Positions 53,947-61,699 of a DNA stretch of 64,000 nt are shown one piece after another. The stretch's first letter is position 1. Every line of letters starts with the position of its first letter. The DNA is from Gambelia wislizenii (Eukaryota; Chordata; Lepidosauria; Squamata; Crotaphytidae): the NCBI GenBank assembly GCA_030847615.1, contig JAUMIR010000004.1, positions 103,678,001 to 103,742,000 on the forward strand, given 5' to 3'. A model generated the notes under the pieces. That model saw only the letters and a program-made list of their open reading frames with translations. It was not told the DNA's origin and ran no database searches. Both the position numbers and the translations under genes were made by a program.

Positions 53947-54346
53947 GAGGAAATAAGTGGAAGACGTAATAAGAGTGACTTTGGGTGAAAACGACAAAAT
54001 ACAAGGGTTTATGGAGCAAGGATATATAATTTAACAGGAGGTTATAAGGAATAAAAGGAGGAAGCAAAGAGAATAAGAAAAGCGAAGATTGAAGGAAAAT
54101 CTTTGGATGAGTAAACCAGAGGAGGTCAAAATGGGTGGAAAGGAGATAAATTAGGTGAAGGATGTAATAGAAAGGAGTGAGTATGTATGGGTAACAAAAT
54201 GAGAGGAAAATAGGCGTAAATGTATGTATTTTAAGTTGTACCTTATGTTGTATTTTAAGTTATACCTTATGTAAAGCCGTGGCAATTCCTTTCTGGCTGT
54301 TGTACAGGAAATGAAAATAAATATAGTTAAAAAAAAAAAAAAAAGA
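53947..54346 (+). terminator. L1 3' UTR, poly(A) signal and A tail
   Basis: It is a short A-rich 3' UTR with a partial duplication (TATTTTAAGTTGTACCTTAT, then TATTTTAAGTTATACCTTAT). AATAAA is at 54316-54321, and an A run of about 15-16 starts at 54329. The duplication GAGAACAGAAA follows at 54347. Confidence 0.88.
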
Positions 54347-54357
54347 GAGAACAGAAA
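54347..54357 (+). repeat. L1 target-site duplication, right
   Basis: GAGAACAGAAA, 11 of 11 identical to 47187-47197. Confidence 0.88.
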
Positions 54358-54597
54358 CAAGCGACATCGTTCTGGGGGCATAGCATGGGTCTAAGGTGTC
54401 CCTTTTTATTGACAGCTTAGCCTATCAATAAAAAAGGGATGTTTTATTCATGACCACGCTATTGCCCCTGGAACTGCTGAGGACACAGGTGTCTGATAAT
54501 GTTGCCCTTTCTATTCTTATAGCATTCTTCTAACGTGGCTTGGGATGCATTTTTGTGCTGTGAATCCCGCCCCCCGGTCTGATAAAGTCCTGAATAA

Positions 54598-54979
54598 GAG
54601 CTTGCCTAGACATGATGGTATACTGCAAGTGGGTCCAAATTTTTTATCATTTGCAGCGACACTGTTTGTCTCCATCATTTTTTAGTCTATTTGCATCCAT
54701 TTACATCTGTTCTAATGGAGCGGCCACACACTCTGATAAAGGGCAATAGAGCGAAAATGCACAATGATGTGAATTTGGATGGCCACACATGCAAAAATGC
54801 ACATCTACGTGCATTTTCTGGGAAACTCTGGGGAAAACTGTGAATCCTTTTAGTGTGTAGTTTGTGGAGTTTTTAGCTCCCCTCCTTCTGAATACTGTGA
54901 ATCTCTTTCGGATCACATTAGGACATATCATATTCTCTGCAAATTCTATGAGGAGTATTTTCATTGTCTGGACAACCCC
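54598..54979. mobile_element. MITE, family B, 382 bp
   Basis: The ends GAGCTTGCCTAGACATGA and TCATTGTCTGGACAACCCC are imperfect inverted repeats, flanked by TAA on both sides (54595-54597, 54980-54982). The interior GAGGAGTATTTTCATTGTCT matches 29677-29696 in reverse. It lies 4 bp from the end of the neighbouring MITE. Confidence 0.8.
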
Positions 54980-55083
54980 TAAGTAACCATTAGTTGAAGT
55001 GGAATTTGTGTGGCATACTCTAAACATTTGGTAAATGCATTTAATTACATGAGGATTCTTTACTGGGGTGTGCACAAGATTTA

Positions 55084-55689
55084 GGACATTATCAGATGTG
55101 GCAAAAATCACAGGATTACGATGCCACAGTAGCACAAATGGGTCCTGCTGTCTTCTTCGTGTGGTTATGGTGTGCTCCAGTTTCGAAAAAGGGTGTTTCT
55201 TCTAATTCATGGGACAAGCCGTGAATAGACCTTCAATATCACTTTTTCATGGTATTGATGGTGTGCAAAACCACATCCCATTGTAATTGTGAAATTACAG
55301 CAAGAATGAGTGGTCCTCAGTGAGAAAACTTCAGGGTGAGAACAGGAAAATGAAGCACAAGACACTCTTTATGAACTGTCTCATTTAGTTTCCATGTTTT
55401 TAGGTTTGTTTTAGTGCTTGTGTGTTTATTTAGTTTGTTAATTAAGGTGTTTTTTAAGTTTTAAGTGTGCTTGTGTCTTCTCGCAAGAACTGCTGAAATC
55501 TCACTCATGCTGAATCACGGAAGTAAACTCCCATTCTTAAAATGCTAGTGGTCATTGTGCGATAATTCTGTAGTGGTTCTTTCATGTGATTACAGTGACA
55601 TGTGATAATAAGTGTGATAATACCACACTGTTTCCACTATCCTCAATCACAGAATTATAGCATTTTTAGACACTAGTCTGATAGTGTCC
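55084..55689. mobile_element. MITE, family A, 606 bp
   Basis: The ends GGACATTATCAGATGTGG and CTAGTCTGATAGTGTCC lie between TTA (55081-55083) and TTT (55690-55692), a duplication with one mismatch. Inner inverted words CACAGGATTACGATGC and AATCACAGAATTATAGCA extend the pairing. It has no coding capacity. Confidence 0.75.
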
Positions 55690-55692
55690 TTT

Positions 55693-57500
55693 GTTTTGTT
55701 GTGGTTTTACCACTTCCATGCTGTACTTAAAGGTCTGAAATTTCTTTAATGTCCTTTGGCTAACAGATCAACATATATGTAAAAAGCATACAATGCAGAT
55801 GATGATGAGGAGGAGGAGGATATTTCTATATTGCCATATGGATGGGAAAACTGAAGCTACAGCAAAGTTGCTTCTGGAAATTCAGAAATGTAGTACACTG
55901 CCATTGCTGTAAATTGCAAATGAAATGAAAATGACATAGGTCTTCAATCAAAGACAGAGAGGTTCACCCAAGGAAAAGTCATGCCATAGACTACAAATCA
56001 AGTAAAGTTGTAGAATTCTGAGAAGTACAACAGAAACAATTAACCATTATTGAGTGGGAAGAAACTTTGGACTGCTAATACACTAGGTTTTGTTGTAATT
56101 GTGCTAGCCCTGAGAGAACTTTCTCAAACTGATGCAAATGAAGCCAGATTTTTTTTCACCCTCCCCAATTCCTTCCACCCACCCTGGAAATACCATATCT
56201 CATTTCAAGCCAATCTGATAATCAGAATTCTATTCTATTCTGTTCTGAGCTATGATAGGGTTCTGTTTCTTTCCCACAATCCTATATTCCTCTCAGCCAT
56301 TTACCAGACTTCACATTCCTACCCTTCCTGTTCATTTTCCAGTTGTGGGAGTAGAGCTCTACTAGAGATAGAAACAAGATTCTAAAATATTTGAAACCTT
56401 GGTGAAAAAGTAGCTTTCCTTGGACATCTTGCGGTATTATGTAGCTAGGCTGGGAGAAGTAACACACTTGGAATGGTGGAAGATATATGATCCTTCTCCA
56501 TAATACTTCCTGCCATAGAAGGCTGCGCACTGTAGAGAAAATGGAAGCAAGCAAGGGAGGTTCTTGGATTTGCATGGTAGGTTGATGGGTAAGTAGCAGG
56601 CCACTGTAGGCTAAGAATTCTTCTCCACCATGCACTGGGTAGGTGGAATTGCAAAATTCACCTCTGATGCAAGCATTTCAAATTGCCACAGATTTACAAT
56701 GCTTGACAACATCAGTAACCGGTACAAACAATGTGCAGTATAGTAGTAAATGTAAATCCAGGTCTGATATTGACAAATGATGCAAGGCCACGGGTCCTAT
56801 CCTAGGTCAGCACAGCACTGGGAAGAGCACAAAAGGATGATGCTGTACTCCTCCATTTTTGTTCACTTGATTGAATAAGAGCATACAGAGCGACCACATT
56901 TTCAACTAAAAGAGAGCAGTGTTCCTTTGAGGAGTGAAGGAATTGTATAAATATAGCACAGTTTGCATAGTGTTTTGGGATTCTCATGGGTAATAAGCCC
57001 TACTTAATCCTTTCATTAATATCTTAAAATCCCTGACAACTTCAGTTAGATTTGAGTGTTCTCTTATTATTACTAATTATTGAAAGTGCCAACAGTATCT
57101 GTGTGTGCATGCAAGGCACAGACGAGTTTCTAGGACAAATATGCAGACACGACCCCATCCTTCCCAAAATACCATAGGAAAAGAGGGGAAAAAATGATTA
57201 ATTTGATATTTTGACAGAATTTTTGGAGGTGAGGAGGGGGACTTCACTCTTAATAAAGTCAGATAAGTGGCATAGTTAAACATCAGTAACAAGAAGGCCC
57301 AAACTTGATCTGCCAATACTTTTTTGGTAACCTGCATGCCTTACCATGAGGCAACCTACACAAAGATCAAAAGGGAAAGAAAGTGATCTTGGTCAACTTA
57401 AAAATGTGCACAAAATGTTGGCTATGACACTATTTAAATGTGTAAATGGTTCTAGATCCATTTCATTCTGACTTCTGACCTGATTTTGACAACCTAAGAA
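55693..57500. other. unassigned non-coding sequence
   Basis: No gene or repeat is recognised; a short GAT/GAG-rich run lies at 55798-55820. Confidence 0.4.
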
Positions 57501-57659
57501 GATGACATATTTATATATATAATTCTTTTGGGTATGTTGCTGTTTCCAGTGAGCTGATTGGCTGCCTAGGGAACTGACCAACCAATCACAGGTCTGTTGG
57601 GCAGCCAATCAGCAAACTGGGGGTGGGGCCATGTAGATTTCAAACATGACCACTGGAGA

Positions 57660-58900
57660 GGGAGAGGGAGTAACATGGGAATGGATGTAGTGTGTGTCGG
57701 AGTGCAGGGGGGACAAGGTGAGCAGCAGGGGGGCAGAACAAGCAGTGGGGGGAAGGATGAGTGGTGCGGGGGCAGAACAAGCAGTGGGGGGAGGCAGGGG
57801 ACAGAATGAGCAGTGGGGGGCAGGGGGCAGAACGAGCAGTGGGGGGCAGGGGGCAGAACGAGCAGTGAGGTGACAGGGGGTAGAATGAGTGGTGGGGTGG
57901 GCAGAATGAGTGGCTGGGGCAGAACAAGCAGTGGGGGCAGCAGGAGGAAGAATGAGTGGTGGGGGAGGCAGGGGGAAGAATGAGCGGCAGGAAGGCAGAA
58001 TGAGTGGGGGGGCGTGGCAGGGGGCAGAATGAGTGGCGGGGGCAGACCTAGTGGTGGTGGTGGTGGTAGTGGGCAGAATGAGCAGTGGGGGAAAGAACAA
58101 GCAGTGGGGGAAGAATGAGCAGTGGGGTGGGCAGAATGAGTGGTCAGGGGGCAGAACGAGTGGTGGGGGGCAGAAAAAGCGGTGGGGGGAACACTGAGCC
58201 CTGGTGGCACAGTGGTTAAATGACAGTACTGCAAGTCACCAAGTTGCAAGTTCGATTCCAGCTGGCTCCAAGGTTCACTCAGCCTTCCATCCTTTCGTAG
58301 GTCAGTAAAATGAGTACCTGGCATGTGGGGTAATTAACTAACACACATTGGAAACTGCTTAATGCAGTGTAGATGTGTAAATAGCTATTGCTTAAAACAA
58401 ATTGTAAGCCGCTCTGATAACCTTTGTGGCTGAAGAGCGGGGTATAAATACCTAATTTTTAAAAAATGAGTGGGGAGGTGGCAGGAAAGCAGGACAAGTG
58501 GTGTGGGGACAGAACAAGTGCTGGGGGCAGCAGGGGGAAGAATGAGCGGTGGGGGCAGAATGAATGGGGGATGGCAGGGGGCAGAACGGGTGGTCGGGGG
58601 AGGCGGGAGGCAGAACAAGAGGCAGGAGGCAGAATGACCAGTGGGGGTGGCAGGAGGCCAGAACGAGTGGTGGGGGGGTCAGAACTAGTAGGGGCAGCAG
58701 GGGGTAGAATGAACAGGGGAAAGAACAAGCGGTGGGAGGTGGCAGGGGGCAGAATGAGTGGTGGGGGAAAGAACAAGCAGTGGGGGGCAGAACGAGAAGT
58801 AGGGGGCAGAATGAGTGGTGGGGGCAGAACACGTGGTGGGGGTCGAACAAGTGGTGGGGGTAGGCAGGGAGGCAGAATGAGCAGTGGGGGTGAGTTTAAC
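57660..58900. repeat. G-rich minisatellite, two blocks
   Basis: Variants of GGGGGCAGAACGAGCAGTG / GGGCAGAATGAGTGGTG, about 19-30 bp long, repeat irregularly at 57690-58190 and 58467-58895, with a SINE between. The strand bias (G on plus) keeps some minus-strand frames open (Pro/His-rich), which I regard as meaningless. Confidence 0.9.
58196..58466 (+). mobile_element. tRNA-derived SINE with L2-type 3' tail
   Basis: It starts GAGCCCTGGTGGCACAGTGG; the A box is at 58205-58216 (TGGCACAGTGGT) and the B box AGTTCGATTCC at 58249-58259, both near the tRNA consensus. The tail TTGTAAGCCGCTCTGA, GAAGAGCGGGGTATAAATAC resembles the ends of the L2-like LINEs here. It splits the minisatellite. A reversed partial copy lies at 15366-15523. 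Confidence 0.88.
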
Positions 58901-59164
58901 CCACCAGCCTACCTCAAAGGGTAGTCATGAGGTCTCCTGGGCATTGGGGGGGGGAGCTTTTTAATGGCGTATTGTATGCCAGGCACAGCTAGTACTGGGA
59001 AATTGATGAGAGAACATATCCACATTGAATCTTCTGACTGGATATCACAAGTCTCAAGAATATGTGACTACAGTATCTTGTGATTCATATTATCAAGATC
59101 AGATTTGGGATTTGAGTTTTATTGTAGTCCTGAATCTTCCCAAACACTGGGAAAGAGAACCTGG

Positions 59165-59990
59165 TAAACATTGGCAAGGCACCACAAGGTTCTATCTTAT
59201 CCATCATGCTGTTTAAGAGCTATACGAAAGCACTAAATAAAATGGCCCAGAGGTTCTGGAGGTGCCGGCGTTTTCATTAGTACATTTATGACATCCAACT
59301 CTGCCCTTTTTATCATACTACAGAGTGTCAGTAGAAGCACTAAACTATTCTTTTGGGTTAGTTAGGGCCTGTAGGGTTTTGGTCCAAGGCATTTTACTGC
59401 ATGAGGCAAAGATGGCAACTCCTTTGTTGAAAAGCCAACCAGATTGAGAACTGAATCTTATTGTGGTTTAGAGCACATAGCATGGTAGACACAGCTTTAT
59501 ACTTTAAGAATCCAATAAATACTTGTGGCCTCTCAGCATATGCTACCAAAGACAGCCAGCACACTCTGCCCGACAGTAGGTTGGCCTAGGAGACTGAATT
59601 AGGTTAACCCAGCCAAGAGAGACAGACTGTTGGTCATGAAAATAACTGACATGAAAGGAGATGTTTCAGCTTGTGCTAGTTATGGTTACATTCCCCTCAA
59701 ACTGAGGTTGATATCTTGCATGTGCTTTTGGAATTAGTCCTCTATGTCCAAGTGAAGACAATGAAGATGATGGTGGGGGAGAGAAAAAGAAAAGGTGAAC
59801 AAAGCAAAAACTGGTGACCATCCAATGAAAGCGAAGCTGATGGCCCAATGTTCCTTCCGTCAACTAATGCTGGTCAAGCCTATGCTTTTTAAGGGGTAAA
59901 AGAGATCTAGCCACAGCTCATCAAACTTTGGTGGTTTCTAGAGTAGACTATTGTAACATAATTGGAAATCTGGAACATTTTCAAAGCAAG
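59165..59990 (+). mobile_element. degenerate L2-like LINE
   Basis: Translated pieces GKAPQGSILSIMLFKSYTKA (about 59172-59232, motif B region), then YIYDIQLCPFYH in place of YADDTQLY (about 59280-59320), and SRVDYCNIIGN (about 59935-59970, cf. the usual SRLDYCNALY) occur in the right order and spacing for an L2-like reverse transcriptase. Many stops and indels show it is ancient. Confidence 0.6.
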
Positions 59991-60439
59991 TTACAAGAAC
60001 AGAAGTGCTGCTTATTATCCTTTGTGTACCTCATCTTGATTACTGCCACCTATCATATGTTTTGGGACATCTGTAGAGGATCTGCACTACCTTTTCCCAT
60101 TATTGGGTTTTGGGTTCAGTGCCTAGGACAACTCCTTTAAAGTTTGGACTAAATCCCAGAGTAGATTTACCAGTTCTTTGACATGAAAGCCACTAACTGC
60201 ACCTGAACTAGAGATGGAATGGGATGAGGTTTCTCTGGTGATATAGAAATTGCTTCATTTTGTGAATTCTGTTTCATCCTATCCTTGGAAGCTTTTTGGT
60301 GGCAAGTTAAAATGGCTTTATGCCACAGAGCATTTGTAATCGATTGGTCAACTGGATGTATTGTCAACTTTAAGTACTAAAGTATCTTATACACGCTACT
60401 GCTTCTTTTGCTTGCTCTGTTCTTAGTGTGATATTGTTG

Positions 60440-61138
60440 TTTTTTCAAATACCTTTTAAGCTATGTTACAAGAACTTTGGCTTGAAACCTGTGTGCTCCT
60501 CATGCTTGTTGACAGGTTGTTGTTGTCTGGATCATCAGTGACTCTGATTCTATTCAGGAATCTAGGAGTCAGTGAGGTAGCACATTCCAAGCCATGTTGT
60601 TTTTGTAATTGTGTTAGTATGATCCTGTCTATGGTGGTTTCATTCAGATGTTTTGTCAGTCCATTTCAAATTGTTCCCAGAGCACCTATCACTGCTGGAA
60701 TCGCAATTATTTTACTTTCCCAGAGGCACTCAATCTCAATTAGTAGGTCTCAATAGTTCATAAGCTTTTCACTCTCTATCTGTTTTCTGGGATTGCCATA
60801 TTTATAATCCAAGTTTTCTGTTTCTCAGCCACTTACGTCTGGCATGTTGTATTCTAACTCTTTATCACTTTGAATCTTAATGTCCCATAGGATTTTTAAG
60901 TCATCATTACTGACAACTTTTTCAGGCTTATGTACCCATCAGTTGTTTGAGTATGCCAAATCATATGCCAAATCATATTTTTTGCATAGATTCCAATGTA
61001 TCATTGCAGTCATTTTATCATGGAGTTTCTTATATTCAGTCTGCATGATCTTGCTGAACAAACTGATAAGGGGTTCAACAGTTCCATCTTTATGACACTT
61101 ATTATCCATAGTTATTTTCCCCCAATGTTTGCTTTTAT
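60440..61138 (-). pseudogene. R4-type LINE C-terminal part (restriction-like endonuclease)
   Basis: The minus strand reads DNKCHKDGTVEPLISLFSKI, QTEYKKLHDKMTAMIHWNLC, KKYDLAY, WVHKPEKVVSNDDLKILWDI and KIQSDKELEYNMPDV, then in shifted frames ECLWESKIIAIPAVIGALGT and LECATSLTPRFL. This is the C-terminal finger and restriction-like endonuclease of R4/R2-type LINEs (KCR.C, KEYKKRHD, HWKLCKKY, KILWDF.IQTD, PDIVV, PVVIGALG). An 11-12-bp duplication around 60948-60985 and several stops inactivate it. The upstream part continues at 61638-61690 beyond a MITE. Confidence 0.83.
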
Positions 61139-61637
61139 GTAGCACAACCATATCTGTGGGGGATTGGTTCCGGGGCCTCCCGCGGATGGTGAATTCTGCA
61201 GATAATAGTGAACGCCATCCCGAGGGGCCATCCAGGGGGAAAGGGGGGAGGCGAGTTTGCTCCCCCCTCCCTTCCCCTTTTGCTCTTGCCATGGCCCCGC
61301 TGTGGCAGCAATGGGGGAAGGGGGGCAAGATCGTCCCTTCTGTGGGAGGGCTCCTGTCACTGTGGTAGCAATCATGGGGGCGAAGAGGGAAGGGGACAGA
61401 GGAGTGGTCTCATCCCCCCTTTGCCGCCACAGTGGGGGTGAAGGGACTAGGTGTGGGGCTAGATCGCTTCTCTGCCCCTTCCCCCTTTGCCCCCACAATC
61501 GTCGCTGCAGCTACAGGAACCCTCCCATGGGAAGGGAAGGGGGGGTGAGATGCCTTCTCCCCTCACTTCCCCCCACCATCACCAACCACGAGTAATTGAA
61601 TCCACGGATGGTGAATCAGCAGATATGGGGGTGCTAC
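61139..61637. mobile_element. Tigger-like foldback MITE inside the R4-type LINE
   Basis: The ends GTAGCACAACCATATCTG and CAGATATGGGGGTGCTAC are inverted repeats flanked by TAT. Inner words GCGGATGGTGAATTC and GAATCCACGGATGGTGAATC extend the ends. The middle (61210-61570) is GC-rich and G-run-rich. Removing it restores the LINE reading across the gap (LQTN then IKANIGGK), apart from an older stop. Confidence 0.78.
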
Positions 61638-61690
61638 TATATTTGTTTGAAGTGACTATTCTTGAGGCACAAATATAAATCCTCCAATTT
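61638..61690 (-). pseudogene. R4-type LINE, short upstream piece
   Basis: The minus strand reads GFIFVPQE, a stop, then SLQTNI, fitting the EGF.FA.QDQ...T segment just before the C-terminal cysteine cluster of R4-type LINEs. The 5' truncation is at or near 61700. Confidence 0.6.
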
Positions 61691-61699
61691 CCCACTCAC

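Larger units (their letters stand above)
47198..54346 (+). mobile_element. full-length L1 (LINE-1), apparently intact
   Basis: The element has every part of an autonomous L1: a GC-rich 5' UTR starting near 47198, three promoter monomers, ORF1, ORF2, a 3' UTR, AATAAA, an A tail of about 16 bases, and an 11-bp target duplication. Both ORFs are open with all recognisable catalytic residues. CpG dinucleotides are still common in the 5' UTR (for example GGCGACGGTCGGC), another sign of recent insertion. Its ORFs have the A-rich sense strand typical of L1. It would mobilise itself by target-primed reverse transcription and possibly A-tailed SINEs in trans. Confidence 0.95.
47143..54590. mobile_element. 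MITE, family A, split by the L1
   Basis: The outer ends GGACTTTATCAGACACAG (47143) and GTCTGATAAAGTCC (to 54590) are inverted repeats, flanked by TGA on both sides (47140-47142, 54591-54593). Only about 44 bp lie left and about 243 bp right of the L1. The right part (GGGGGCATAGCATGGG, CCCTTTTTATTGACAGCTTA) matches 39245-39300. Confidence 0.85.
57505..58992 (+). mobile_element. Helitron-like non-autonomous element with minisatellite
   Basis: The 3' end has a hairpin TGGCGTATTGTATGCCA (58965-58981, 7-bp stem with one G-T pair, 3-bp loop) followed seven bases later by CTAG (58989-58992) and T, the arrangement typical of Helitron ends. The 5' part (TATATATATAATTC then TTTTGGGTATGTTGCTG) and the 3' 90 bp are shared with the element at 24536-26855. 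A clear 5' TC and an A/T target were not found, so the start is approximate. No RepHel protein is encoded. Confidence 0.5.

Noticed and set aside
57566..58324. 252-codon minus-strand Pro/His/Ser-rich frame
   Set aside because: It is produced by the G-rich minisatellite and runs into the SINE; composition only.
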